A DNA stretch of 64,000 nt, taken from the NCBI RefSeq assembly GCF_003999995.1, contig NZ_RJAD01000004.1, positions 124,001 through 188,000 of the forward strand. The letters are read 5' to 3'. This DNA is from Microbacterium sulfonylureivorans (lineage in GTDB: Bacteria > Actinomycetota > Actinomycetes > Actinomycetales > Microbacteriaceae). Below the pieces are notes generated by a model that did no database searches, was not told the origin of the DNA, and saw only the letters and a program-made list of their open reading frames with translations. This document shows positions 39,764-48,524 of the stretch, one piece after another (position 1 is the first letter of the stretch; each line of letters begins with the position of its first letter). The position numbers and the translations under genes were made by a program.

Positions 39764-40438
39764 ATGAGCGACGACGCGTCGCGCACCGCGCCGGTCCGGC
39801 GCTGGTGGATGATCGCGCTCGTCCTCCTCGCCGTCGGCGCGCTCGCCTTCGCGATCGGCCGCTTCTCGACCTTCGGCGCCCAGAGCCGGGGCAGCGCCCC
39901 GACCACGACCTCGCCCGAGGCCGGGTTCGCGCGCGACATGCAGGTGCACCACTCCCAGGCCATCGAGATGGCCATGGAGATCTACCGCAAGACGGAAGAC
40001 CCCGAGCTGAGCGTGCTCGCGTACGACATCGCCACCGGTCAGTCCGGCCAGCGCGGCGAGATGTACGACTGGCTCGTGCAGTGGGGGCTCTCGCAGTCGG
40101 GCGAGCCGATGATGCAGTGGATGAACGCGTCCGAGGCGGGCCATGACCACGGCGGCACCGCGGAGGATCCCCTCACCGACGAAGAAGCGCGTGAGGCGAT
40201 GGGCATGGCCTCGGCCGATGAGATCCGCGCCCTCGAGGATGCCACCGGCCAGGAGGCCGACTGCCTGTTCCTCGAGCTCATGATCCGGCACCACGAAGGC
40301 GCGATCCCGATGGCGGAGGCGCTCCTCGAGCTCGGCACCGACCCCCGCGCCCTCCAGGTCGCGCAGATGATCAAGGACGGCCAGACCGCCGAGATCGACG
40401 CGATGGAGTCGATGCAGGCGCGTCTCGGCTGCGGCTGA
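39764..40438 (+). CDS. DUF305 membrane-anchored protein (copper-binding type)
   Basis: A 224-residue protein with a signal/anchor helix at 13-33 and both intact DUF305 motifs: DMQVHHSQAIEMA near residue 60 and LMIRHHEGAIPMA toward the C-terminus. Copper or silver binding is inferred from CopM-type relatives. It is co-transcribed with the DUF3105 gene. It is the third DUF305 gene in the window and the most canonical. Confidence 0.9.
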   Translation: MSDDASRTAPVRRWWMIALVLLAVGALAFAIGRFSTFGAQSRGSAPTTTSPEAGFARDMQVHHSQAIEMAMEIYRKTEDPELSVLAYDIATGQSGQRGEMYDWLVQWGLSQSGEPMMQWMNASEAGHDHGGTAEDPLTDEEAREAMGMASADEIRALEDATGQEADCLFLELMIRHHEGAIPMAEALLELGTDPRALQVAQMIKDGQTAEIDAMESMQARLGCG

Positions 40439-40506
40439 GACGCGCCCCACGACGCGCGCAGGTCGAGGCATCCGCCCTCCCGCGCACCCCGATGCGCACG
40501 ACTCGA

Positions 40507-40539
40507 CGCACCGCGCATGCCCCCCGGATGCGCGGTGCG
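40507..40539. terminator. Bidirectional terminator between DUF305 and ABC permease genes
   Basis: CGCACCGCGCAT (40507-40518) and ATGCGCGGTGCG (40528-40539) make a perfect 12-bp stem with a 9-base loop between two convergent genes. Confidence 0.75.
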
Positions 40540-40551
40540 ACGAGGGTGCCC

Positions 40552-41523
40552 TCAGCCCTTCGTGCTTCCCGCCAGGAGCCCTCTCACGAAGAACCGCTGC
40601 AGCGAGATGAAGACGACGAGCGGCACGATCAGGGCGATGAACGCGCCCGCCGTCAGCAGGTACCAGTCCTGTCCGCGGCTTCCGGTCATCTCGGCGAGCA
40701 GCTTCGTGATCGGCGCCACGTTGCCGTCGGCGAAGATGAGCGCCACCAGCAGGTCGTTCCACACCCACAGGAACTGGAAGATCGCCACCGACGCGATGGC
40801 CGGCATGGTCAACGGCAGGATGATCCGGAAGAAGATCTGCCCGTGCCCCGCTCCGTCGACGCGCGCTGCCTCGATGACCTCGCCCGGAATCTCGGAGACG
40901 AAGTTGTGCAGGAGGAAGATCGCCAGCGGCAGCGCGAACATCGTGTGCGCGATCCACACCTGCGCGTACCCCGCCGATCCGATCGCCTGGATCACGGGGA
41001 TCCCGAAGATCGTTCCCTGAGAGAAGAGCTGCAGCAAGGGCACGAGCGCCATCTGGATCGGCACGATCTGCAGCGCGAATACGAGCACGAACAGCATGTT
41101 CTTGCCGCGGAAGTCCATCCAGGCGAACGCGTACGCCGCCAGGAGGGCGATCGAGATCGGGATGATCGTCGCGGGGATCGTGATCGCGAACGAGTTGACG
41201 AAGGCCTGCGCCATCGTCAGCTGGCTGTTGCCGGCCTGCAGCGCGGTCGTGTAGTTCTCGAGCGTCCAGCCCCAGTTCTCGAAGATCGTCCACCAGCCGG
41301 TGGTCTGGATGAGCTCCCGCGGGCGGAACGAGCTGATCAGCAGACCGAAGGTGGGGATCGTCCAGAGCACCGCGATGATGAGCGCCGCGAACGTCGCCCA
41401 GCGCGACGTCAGACGCTTCTTCGACGTGCCGAACATGTCGCGATCGGCCCGGCGGGCCCCTCGCGCGAGCTCTTTCTTGCCTTCGTCGTCGAGCGGCAGA
41501 TCGACCGGCATGACAGCACTCAT
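40552..41523 (-). CDS. Alpha-glucoside-type ABC permease (MalG/AglG-like)
   Basis: A 323-residue permease with six helices. The EAA loop reads EVIEAARVDGAGHGQIFFRI. A 35-residue polar N-terminus precedes helix 1. The start ATG 41523 shares one base with the stop of the other permease (TGATG). It is the last gene of the unit and relies on a shared ATPase encoded elsewhere (MsiK-type in actinobacteria), since none is present here. Confidence 0.9.
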   Translation of the reverse strand: MSAVMPVDLPLDDEGKKELARGARRADRDMFGTSKKRLTSRWATFAALIIAVLWTIPTFGLLISSFRPRELIQTTGWWTIFENWGWTLENYTTALQAGNSQLTMAQAFVNSFAITIPATIIPISIALLAAYAFAWMDFRGKNMLFVLVFALQIVPIQMALVPLLQLFSQGTIFGIPVIQAIGSAGYAQVWIAHTMFALPLAIFLLHNFVSEIPGEVIEAARVDGAGHGQIFFRIILPLTMPAIASVAIFQFLWVWNDLLVALIFADGNVAPITKLLAEMTGSRGQDWYLLTAGAFIALIVPLVVFISLQRFFVRGLLAGSTKG

Positions 41524-42656
41524 CAGCGCGCCTCCCTCTGCTTCTTGAGCTGCACGGCGTTGTAGATCACGATCGGCATCACGAGCAGGAAGAGGATCAC
41601 GGCGAACGCCGCCGACCGCCCCGCCTCGAAGCTCTTGAACTGCGTGTACATCTCGTTCGCGATGACCGACGTGTTGTTGGCGCCGGCCGTCATGGTGCGG
41701 ACGATGTCGAACACCTTGAGCGACGCGATCGAGATCGTCGTCAGCACGACGATGAGCGCCGGGCGGATGCCGGGCACGATGACGTTGATGAACTTCTGCC
41801 AGCCGTTCGTGCCGTCGAGCTCGGCGGCCTCGAGCTGCTCGGTGGGAACGCCCTTGATCGCCGCCGAGAGGATCACCATGGCGAACCCGGTCTGGATCCA
41901 GATGAGGACGACGATCAGGAAGAACGTGTTCCACGGCTCGACCGCCAGGAAATTGAGCGGCTGGCCGCCGAACCAGACGATCACCTGATTGAGGAACCCG
42001 ATCTGCTCCTGGCCGGCCGGGCGGGCCGTGTACATGAATCGCCAGATGATCGATGCGCCGACGAACGAGATCGCCATCGGCATGAAGACGAGGATCTTGT
42101 AATAGCGCTCCCCCCGGGTCTTGTCGATGAAGTACGCGTAGGCGAGGCCGGCGATCGTCGAGACGAGCGGGGCCACGAGGACCCACACGATGGTGTTGAT
42201 GACGACGCGCAGGTTCTGAGGCTGCGAGAAGATCCAGACGAAGTTGTCCAGACCGACGAACGTCGTCCCCCGAGAGTTCATGAACGCCTGGAACCACGTC
42301 TGGATGGTGGGGATGATCAGGCCGATGACGATCAGAAGGACCGCCGGCGTCATGAACCCGAAGAGCTGGAAGAGCGAGCCCGCGCCGCCCTTGGCGCGTC
42401 TGTCGAGGAAGAAGAAGATCAGTCCGAGGACGGCAGCCGCGGCGATCGCCCATTGGTAGGACTGCAGGAACCAGAGGAAGAGGGCGGGGAACGCCACGCA
42501 GGCCGCCAGTCGGATGATGGTGTACATCCGGCCCGGGCGAGGGGCGATCTCGACGAAGAAGAGGATGAGCGCCACCACGATCAGGAAGACCCCGACGATG
42601 ACGAGGATCTCCAGCCACGGGTTGAGCGTGCTCACCCATTTCAGGAAGTCGGACAT
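41523..42656 (-). CDS. Alpha-glucoside-type ABC permease (MalF/AglF-like)
   Basis: A 377-residue permease with two or three extra N-terminal helices before the six-helix core, as in AglF-type permeases. LVFMPMAISFVGASIIWRFMY and the EAA loop EQLEAAELDGTNGWQKFINV are typical of AglF. Located between the binding protein gene and the second permease. A 10-bp hairpin in the preceding gap may reduce its expression relative to the binding protein. Confidence 0.9.
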   Translation of the reverse strand: MSDFLKWVSTLNPWLEILVIVGVFLIVVALILFFVEIAPRPGRMYTIIRLAACVAFPALFLWFLQSYQWAIAAAAVLGLIFFFLDRRAKGGAGSLFQLFGFMTPAVLLIVIGLIIPTIQTWFQAFMNSRGTTFVGLDNFVWIFSQPQNLRVVINTIVWVLVAPLVSTIAGLAYAYFIDKTRGERYYKILVFMPMAISFVGASIIWRFMYTARPAGQEQIGFLNQVIVWFGGQPLNFLAVEPWNTFFLIVVLIWIQTGFAMVILSAAIKGVPTEQLEAAELDGTNGWQKFINVIVPGIRPALIVVLTTISIASLKVFDIVRTMTAGANNTSVIANEMYTQFKSFEAGRSAAFAVILFLLVMPIVIYNAVQLKKQREAR

Positions 42657-42709
42657 GGGTTCCTTTCGAGTGCGGCGTCGGACTCGGGTTCGTTTCCCGG
42701 GTGAGAGAC

Positions 42710-42733
42710 GGGGCCGCCGACGACGGCGGCCCC
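42710..42733 (-). terminator. Intercistronic hairpin between binding protein and permease genes
   Basis: GGGGCCGCCG (42710-42719) and CGGCGGCCCC (42724-42733) form a perfect 10-bp stem with loop ACGA. It probably causes partial termination or stabilises the upstream mRNA so that binding protein exceeds permease, as in mal operons. Confidence 0.6.
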
Positions 42734-42752
42734 GCCTGTGCTCACCCGCGGA

Positions 42753-44081
42753 TCATTCGGACGGCCAGCCCGATTCGATCTGCTCCAGCACCGTGTCGAG
42801 ATCGGTGCCGTTGACGTAGTCGACCATCCCCTTGAAGAAGGTTCCGGCGCCGACCGCGCCCGGCATGAGGTCGGATGCGTCGAAGCGGAACGTGGTCGAG
42901 TCGCTCTGCAGGATCGAGATGGCCTCCTGCAGGATCGGGCTCGATGCGCTCTCCGGGTCGAGACCCTTGTTGGCGCTGATCACGCCGCCGAGCGAGACGC
43001 GGCTGTTGGCCCACTCGGGGCTGGACAGGTACTCCTGCACCTTGACCGTCGCGTCGGAGTCGTCGAACGCGGCGACGATCTCGCCGCCGCCCGTGACCGC
43101 GGCTTCGCCGCCTGCGGTGAACGGCGGCGTCAGGAACGCCCAGATGTCACCGTCCTCGCCCACCTCGACACCCGCATCGACGAGGAAGCCGTCGAAGAAG
43201 GAAGCCTGGTGGTGCAGCGCGCACGAGCCGTCGGCCAGCGCGGCCGCCGGGTCGGTGCCGAACGGCGTCGTCACGATCGTGTCGATGCCGCCGAAGCCGG
43301 CGTTGACGTAGTCCTCGTTGAGGGCGATCTTGCCGAACTCCTCGAAGGCGGACTTGATCTCGGGCGCGGTGAACTCGACCTCGTTGGCCACCCACTGGTC
43401 GTAGACCTCGGTGCCGGACTGGCGCAGGACGATGTCCTCGACCCAGTCGGTGCCCGGCCAGCCGGTGGCGGCGTCGGAGTTGAAGCCGATGCACCACGGC
43501 GGCTCGCCGGTGTCGGACTGGATCTGCGCCGTCAGGTCGAGCAGGCCCTGCCAGTCGGTGGGCACTTCCCAGTCGTTCTCGGCGAACTGCGACGGCGAGT
43601 ACCAGACCCACCCCTTGACGCTCGCCATCAGCGGAGCGCCGTAGAGCGTGTCGTCGACCGTGCCGTAGCCGGCCCAGTCCTCGGTCCAGTACTCGGCGAC
43701 GTTCGCCGCGACGCCTTCCGGCGCGGGCAGGACGAGATCGCGGCTGGCCATGTCGGCGAGGAGTCCAGGCTGCGGGAAGATCGCGAGGTCGGGCGGCGTG
43801 CCGCCCTGTGCGCGCACGGCGATCTGCGCCTCGAACTCCTTCGACCCCTCGTACTGGATGTCGATGTCGTTCTCTTCTTCCCACTCGGCCCACGACTCCT
43901 CGAGCAGCTCCTGCTCGGGAGTGACGATGGTGCCGTAGACCGTCACGACGTTGTCGCCGTCGCCACCTTCATCGCCGCCGTTGTCGACGCCGGGACCGCC
44001 CGTGCAGGCGACGAGTGCGAGACCGGTCGCTCCGGTCATCGCGAGAGCGCTGAGGATGCGGCCTCGATTGGTTGTCTTCAT
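42753..44081 (-). CDS. Alpha-glucoside-type ABC substrate-binding lipoprotein (AglE-like)
   Basis: A 442-residue solute-binding lipoprotein. The signal peptide ends with the lipobox ALVAC. The mature protein follows the AglE layout: SKEFEAQIAVRAQGGTPPDL, ASVKGWVWYSPSQF and WCIGFNSDAATGWPGTDWVED. These are typical of binding proteins for alpha-glucosides such as trehalose, sucrose or maltose. It is first in the unit, behind a promoter whose start is covered by a LacI-type operator. Confidence 0.92.
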   Translation of the reverse strand: MKTTNRGRILSALAMTGATGLALVACTGGPGVDNGGDEGGDGDNVVTVYGTIVTPEQELLEESWAEWEEENDIDIQYEGSKEFEAQIAVRAQGGTPPDLAIFPQPGLLADMASRDLVLPAPEGVAANVAEYWTEDWAGYGTVDDTLYGAPLMASVKGWVWYSPSQFAENDWEVPTDWQGLLDLTAQIQSDTGEPPWCIGFNSDAATGWPGTDWVEDIVLRQSGTEVYDQWVANEVEFTAPEIKSAFEEFGKIALNEDYVNAGFGGIDTIVTTPFGTDPAAALADGSCALHHQASFFDGFLVDAGVEVGEDGDIWAFLTPPFTAGGEAAVTGGGEIVAAFDDSDATVKVQEYLSSPEWANSRVSLGGVISANKGLDPESASSPILQEAISILQSDSTTFRFDASDLMPGAVGAGTFFKGMVDYVNGTDLDTVLEQIESGWPSE

Positions 44082-44142
44082 TCGTCCTCCTCATTGAGTG
44101 GCGCGGACCGGCGATCGGCCGAGACTCCGCGCTGGGACCATA

Positions 44143-44156
44143 GGGAACCGATTCCA
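44143..44156. promoter_or_regulatory. LacI-type operator at the binding protein promoter
   Basis: GGGAACCGATTCCA contains GGAACCGATTCC, one base from a perfect palindrome. It lies just after the -10 of the promoter at 44162-44190 and matches the second copy at 44264-44277, so LacI binding would block the start. Confidence 0.75.
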
Positions 44157-44161
44157 TGCTC

Positions 44162-44190
44162 ACGCTAGGGGATGCGCGGTAACGACACAA
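44162..44190 (-). promoter_or_regulatory. Promoter of the alpha-glucoside ABC operon
   Basis: On the minus strand TTGTGT (44190-44185) and TAGCGT (44167-44162) are 17 bases apart, matching -35 and -10 spacing. The operator lies immediately downstream. Confidence 0.55.
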
Positions 44191-44263
44191 TCGCCCTTCA
44201 TCACAACTCGGTAAATACGGGATTGGGGCTGGCGTGGCGGACGAACGAGCGGCACAATGTGCA

Positions 44264-44277
44264 TGGAACCGGTTCCA
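44264..44277. promoter_or_regulatory. LacI-type operator near the lacI-family gene
   Basis: TGGAACCGGTTCCA is a perfect 14-bp palindrome with the central CG of LacI-family operators. It lies 49 bases before the regulator start and 120 bp from the first operator, allowing autoregulation and looping. Confidence 0.8.
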
Positions 44278-44325
44278 CATTTCTGTCGCTGAGCGAAGGA
44301 GCCGCCTCACTGCCGAGGAGGGCCG

Positions 44326-45363
44326 ATGGCGGGAATCGCCGACGTCGCGCGCGCCGCGGGCGTGTCGAAATCCACCGCGAGCCGGGCGCTGACCGGAGCG
44401 GGCTACGTCTCCGACGAGACGCGCACGCGGGTGCAGGATGCTGCGACCGCACTGGGCTACGTTCCGACGACGAGCGCGGTCAGCCTCGTGACCGGCCGCA
44501 CCCAGACCGTCGGGGTGATCATGCCGACGCTCGACCGATGGTTCTTCGCCCACGTTCTCGAGGGCATCCAGGATGCGCTCCTCGAGCGCCGCTACGATCT
44601 CGCGCTCTACGGAGCGCGCCCGGAGTCCGACGCCCGCCGCGAGATGTTCGACAGCTTCCTCGCGCGCAAGCGGTTCGACGGGCTCATCGCGGTCGGGATC
44701 GAACCCAGCGCGCACGAGCTCGAGCGGCTCGTCGCGTTCGGCAAGCCCGTGGTGAGCGTCGGCGGGTACGACGTCGGCACCAACGCCGTGTCGATCGACG
44801 ACGGTGCGGCAGGGCGCATCGCGACCGAGCATCTCCTCGGCCTCGGCCACCGCGCGATCACGTTCGTGGGCGGCGACCCCGACGGGCGGCGCACGAGCTA
44901 CGGCGACCGTCAGCGGCTCGACGGCTACGTCGTGGCGATGCGCGGCGCGGGGCTCGAGGCATCCGCTCGCCATGCGCCGTCCGAGGTGAACATGCCCGGC
45001 GGGTACGGCGCGGCGGTCGAGCTGCTGGGCGACCGCCTCACGCGACCCACCGCGATCGTCGGCGTGTGCGACGAGGTCGCCGTCGGCACGGTGATCGCCG
45101 CGCGGCGCCTCGGCATCCGGGTGCCCGACCAGCTCAGCGTCGTCGGGATCGACGACCACGCGTACGCCGAGATGTTCTCCCTCACGACGCTCCAGCAGAA
45201 GCCGCACCAGCAGGGACGCGCCGCCGTGCAGCTGCTGATGTGGCAGCTCGACGATCCCGACGCGCCGACCCATCGCATCTACGAGTCGTCGCCCCTCATC
45301 GTCCGCAGTTCGACCGCGGCCGTCGACGACGCGGCGTCCGCCATCATCGGCGTCGGCCCCTGA
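44326..45363 (+). CDS. LacI-family regulator of the alpha-glucoside operon
   Basis: A 345-residue LacI-family repressor. The DNA-binding head is IADVARAAGVSKSTASRALT at residues 4-23, followed by the hinge region and a sugar-binding core (RTQTVGVIMPTLDRWFFAHV; VVGIDDHAYAEMF). It is divergent from the ABC operon and flanked by palindromic operators with the same core, so it very probably represses the ABC operon and itself, releasing on binding the transported sugar. Confidence 0.92.
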   Translation: MAGIADVARAAGVSKSTASRALTGAGYVSDETRTRVQDAATALGYVPTTSAVSLVTGRTQTVGVIMPTLDRWFFAHVLEGIQDALLERRYDLALYGARPESDARREMFDSFLARKRFDGLIAVGIEPSAHELERLVAFGKPVVSVGGYDVGTNAVSIDDGAAGRIATEHLLGLGHRAITFVGGDPDGRRTSYGDRQRLDGYVVAMRGAGLEASARHAPSEVNMPGGYGAAVELLGDRLTRPTAIVGVCDEVAVGTVIAARRLGIRVPDQLSVVGIDDHAYAEMFSLTTLQQKPHQQGRAAVQLLMWQLDDPDAPTHRIYESSPLIVRSSTAAVDDAASAIIGVGP

Positions 45364-45378
45364 CCGCGGCGGGGCCGC

Positions 45379-46494
45379 CTACCAGGGGGCGCCCAGGTCC
45401 GCGAAGGTGCGCGCCTCCCACGCGACGCGCTCCGACCACTCCTCGACACCGCGGACGACGCGGAACCGCTCTTCGCCGCTCACGGCGACGGTGACCTGAT
45501 CGGATGCCACGACCGCCGGCTCGGGCGACGCGACGACGGCCTCGAGCACCGCGGTGAACGCGCCGGTCGCCTCGAGAGGGACGGCGAGCGGCGTGCCGCT
45601 GCGCGCGTGGTCCGCGAGATCGGCGAGCAGGCCCACGCGCGCGAACTCGTACGTCCGGGGGAGGGCGGCTCCGGAAGGCTGCACCTGGAGCAGGTCGAGC
45701 GTGTAGAAGTACAGGGCGTGGCCGCGCGACCCCCGCAGCAGGACGTACGGCTCGTGCCGACGCGGTGCGGTGACGCTCAGCGCTGCGGCGATGCGCGGGC
45801 CGGACTCGAGGTCGATCACGAGCGACGACGTGTCGTCGGTCTCGATGTCGTTCGCACGGCGCAGATCGGTCCGGATGCCCCGCACGTCGCCGGGCTCACG
45901 GGCGCCGGCGATCGCGAGGGCCGTGGCGACGGCGTGCGCGAGCGGGTTGGTGACCGCGCCGTCGGCGACCACTCCCCCGTCCGGCGTGCGGCGCCGACCC
46001 GCCCACGGGCTTCGCCGCCAGTACTCCTCGGACCTCGACCACAGGCCCACCGCTCCGATGTGCTCGAGGTCGCCGATCCCCCCCGACGACACGAGGTCGC
46101 GCGCCCCGGCGACGCCTGCGCTCGCGAGCGACTGGAAGCCGACCTGCACCGAGCGCCCGGCGGCGCGGGCCGCGGCATCCACTCTCCGGTGCTCGGCGAT
46201 CGAGACGACCGGGGGCTTCTCGAGGAGCACATGCGCGCCGGACTCGAGGGCGCGCACGGCGAGGTCCGCGTGCGTGGGGATGGGGGTGCTCAGGATCGCG
46301 ATGTCGAGCTCGGCGGCATCGAGCATCGCGGCCGCGTCGGCGAACACCCGCACGCTCGCCGGCAGCTCTCCCCCGCCGCGCGGATCCGCGACGGCGACCA
46401 GCTCGACCTCCGCGCCCAGCGCGAGGGCCGCCTCGACGTGGCTGCGGCCATGGCCGTGCACCCCGGCGATCCCGACCCGCGGCCGTGCGCTCAC
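45379..46494 (-). CDS. Gfo/Idh/MocA-family sugar dehydrogenase
   Basis: A 371-residue NAD(P)-dependent oxidoreductase. The Rossmann motif is VGIAGVHGHGRSHVEAAL; the catalytic-site Lys follows in HVLLEKPPV. The C-terminal domain begins near residue 125. Typical substrates are sugars, inositol or their acids. The start GTG 46494 overlaps the LacI-DUF6807 stop by four bases, so the two are coupled. No hydrolase is nearby to suggest the substrate. Confidence 0.9.
   Translation of the reverse strand: MSARPRVGIAGVHGHGRSHVEAALALGAEVELVAVADPRGGGELPASVRVFADAAAMLDAAELDIAILSTPIPTHADLAVRALESGAHVLLEKPPVVSIAEHRRVDAAARAAGRSVQVGFQSLASAGVAGARDLVSSGGIGDLEHIGAVGLWSRSEEYWRRSPWAGRRRTPDGGVVADGAVTNPLAHAVATALAIAGAREPGDVRGIRTDLRRANDIETDDTSSLVIDLESGPRIAAALSVTAPRRHEPYVLLRGSRGHALYFYTLDLLQVQPSGAALPRTYEFARVGLLADLADHARSGTPLAVPLEATGAFTAVLEAVVASPEPAVVASDQVTVAVSGEERFRVVRGVEEWSERVAWEARTFADLGAPW
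46166..46180 (-). repeat. Exact 15-base copy of dispersed motif GGATGCCGCGGCCCG
   Basis: Inside the Gfo/Idh/MocA gene, read as Asp-Ala-Ala-Ala-Arg. One of five exact copies. Confidence 0.85.
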
Positions 46495-48347
46495 AGCCCC
46501 GCCTGTGCGCGGAGCCCGGGGAGCGCCCGCTCGACGGCGGCTGCACCGTCGAGCTCCTCGTCGAGCACGTATGCCGTGAGCTCGAGGTCGAGCTCGCCGC
46601 CCTCGGAGATCGTGCGCGGTTCGTCCCACGCGATCGCGGGGCCGGCGCCGAGGTACTCCGCGAAACGGACGAACCACGGCAGCGGATCGTCGCCCTGCGC
46701 GAGGACGACCGTCGTCCGACGCTCGGGGAACGTGAAGGCGAGCCAGGGGGTCGCCGCACCGTGCACGTCGCGTTCGGTGTCGCCCGCCGGGCTGAAGACG
46801 CGGGCGATCTCGGGAGCGAACCGCCAGAAGATGCCGCCGTAGCCCGCGCCCGCCCGGCCGTTGGTGGCGGGTGAGCCGAACGTGATCGCGGCCATGGTCG
46901 CCTTGAGGTGACTGCGCCAGCGCAGGGCCCAGCCGTTCTCGAGCTCGGCGGACCGCAGCCCGCGCACCTCGACCAGCTGCGTGGTGCCGGTGTGGTCGAC
47001 CCAGCTGAGGCGCTCGTCGAGCGAGTGCCCGTCGATGTGGAGGTGGTCGCGCCGCTGTCGTCCGTGGTTGGGCACCATGATCGACCCCTCGCCGCGGACG
47101 TAGGTGCGACCGCCCCAGTAGGAGGTGCCGTTCACGTCGGGGATCGCGAGGCTCACGCCGAGGTGGTGCGGGTGGTCGGTCGGCTCCGTCACCGACAGCG
47201 GAGTCCCGCCGCGCGAGACCACGTTGTCGAGGAACGGCCGCGGCGAGAGGACCGAGTCGACGCTCGTGCCCTCCTCGTACTGGGCCACCACGGTGGAGCC
47301 CAGCCGCAGGACCGGGCGCGCGGGACCGACCCAGCCGCTCGCGTGCGAGGCGGGGCCGGAGCTGCGCCGGGCCACGATGACGGGACGGTAGAACAGGGGG
47401 TGGTCGGCGTTCTCGCCTTCCAGTGCTTGACGCATGCGATTCCAAGCCTGCCGCCCGATCTCGATCCGCGGGACCGACATGGTCGTGAGCGGCGGGGCGG
47501 CGAATCGGGACTGGGGAATGTCGTCGATGCCGACGACGGAGAGCTGCTCGGGCACCTCGACGCCCATCTCTCCCAGGCGGGACAGCAGGCCGAGGGCGAC
47601 GAGGTCGTTGAAGGCGATGGCGGCCGTGGCGCCCGTCTCGAGCACGGCGTCGGCCGCGTCGTACCCGGCCTCCATGCTCGAGCCGGCGGCGACCGTGATG
47701 AACTCGAGGTCGGGGAACTCGCGCGCGAGCTCACCGAGCCCCTGCGCCCGCTGCTCGTTGGCGTAGCTCAGCGGCGGGCCGGCGAGATAGGCGATGCGGC
47801 GATGGCCGAACCCGCGCAGGTGGACGCCGAGCTCCTTCACGGCGGTGCCGTAGTCCACCGCGAGCTGGGCTGCGGGGCTGTCGTCGACGCGACGGTTCAC
47901 GACGACCACGGGCGTGGTGCGCTGGATGAGCTCCCGCAGCTCGGGATCGGGCATGCGGGGGGAGACGAGCACCAGGGCGTCGCACTTGCTCCGCGCCTCG
48001 ACCGCGATCTCGGCCTCGACGCCGACCGCTTCCGCGCTGTCGGCGACGAGCACCCGATAGCCGTCGCGCGCCGCCGCGACCGTCAGCCCCTTGAGGACGC
48101 CCTGGAACATGGGGTTCTCGAGGTCGGGCACGAGGAGGGCGATCGTGTGGCTGCTCCCCCGCACCAGGCTGCGCGCTGCCTCGCTGGGCGAGTAGTTCAG
48201 AGCGGCGACCGCTCGGTTCACCTTCGCGACGATGGCGGGGTCGACGGTGGCGACACCGTTGAGCACGCGCGACACCGACGCCTGCGAGACGCCGGCGTGC
48301 TGGGCGACCTGCGCCATCGTGATGGCGCGCGACGTGACCTCGGTCAA
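46491..48347 (-). CDS. LacI regulator fused to a DUF6807 (PmoA-like) domain
   Basis: A 618-residue fusion. Residues 8-60 form a LacI head (ITMAQVAQHAGVSQASVSRVLN), and 65-330 the periplasmic-binding-like sensor (IALLVPDLENPMFQGVLKG; VVGIDDIPQSRF). From about residue 345 a second domain matches DUF6807, often labelled methane oxygenase PmoA: TDHPHHLGVSLAIPDVNG, YWGGRTYV, then GAGYGGIFWRF and a C-terminal strand block. The usual DUF6807 protein is separate and cytoplasmic. The frame is open across the junction without stop or shift, and it is coupled to the Gfo/Idh gene. Whether the second domain is enzymatic or senses a ligand is unknown. Confidence 0.88.
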   Translation of the reverse strand: MTEVTSRAITMAQVAQHAGVSQASVSRVLNGVATVDPAIVAKVNRAVAALNYSPSEAARSLVRGSSHTIALLVPDLENPMFQGVLKGLTVAAARDGYRVLVADSAEAVGVEAEIAVEARSKCDALVLVSPRMPDPELRELIQRTTPVVVVNRRVDDSPAAQLAVDYGTAVKELGVHLRGFGHRRIAYLAGPPLSYANEQRAQGLGELAREFPDLEFITVAAGSSMEAGYDAADAVLETGATAAIAFNDLVALGLLSRLGEMGVEVPEQLSVVGIDDIPQSRFAAPPLTTMSVPRIEIGRQAWNRMRQALEGENADHPLFYRPVIVARRSSGPASHASGWVGPARPVLRLGSTVVAQYEEGTSVDSVLSPRPFLDNVVSRGGTPLSVTEPTDHPHHLGVSLAIPDVNGTSYWGGRTYVRGEGSIMVPNHGRQRRDHLHIDGHSLDERLSWVDHTGTTQLVEVRGLRSAELENGWALRWRSHLKATMAAITFGSPATNGRAGAGYGGIFWRFAPEIARVFSPAGDTERDVHGAATPWLAFTFPERRTTVVLAQGDDPLPWFVRFAEYLGAGPAIAWDEPRTISEGGELDLELTAYVLDEELDGAAAVERALPGLRAQAGL

Positions 48348-48436
48348 CAGGGCCTCCTCGTGCTTCCTGTCTCAATCCTGGGCGTGGCAGACCACGGCGG
48401 GGCGCATTCGCGCCCTTCCGGGGCGGTGCCGCACGA

Positions 48437-48466
48437 GGCCGGACCCCTCATCACTTCGGTCCGGCC
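48437..48466. terminator. Hairpin in the gap after the second ABC operon
   Basis: GGCCGGACC (48437-48445) pairs with GGTCCGGCC (48458-48466), loop of 12 bases. It is the second of two GGTCCGG-containing hairpins in the 177-base gap before the LacI-DUF6807 gene. Confidence 0.5.
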
Positions 48467-48486
48467 CCGTACGGGCTTCGTGACGG

Positions 48487-48516
48487 GCGGGTCGGACCGT
48501 GGGGAGTCCGACCCGC
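48487..48516 (-). terminator. Terminator of the second carbohydrate ABC operon
   Basis: GCGGGTCGGAC (48487-48497) and GTCCGACCCGC (48506-48516) form a perfect 11-bp stem with an 8-base loop, eight bases after the binding protein stop. Confidence 0.7.
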
Positions 48517-48524
48517 GCGTCGGC

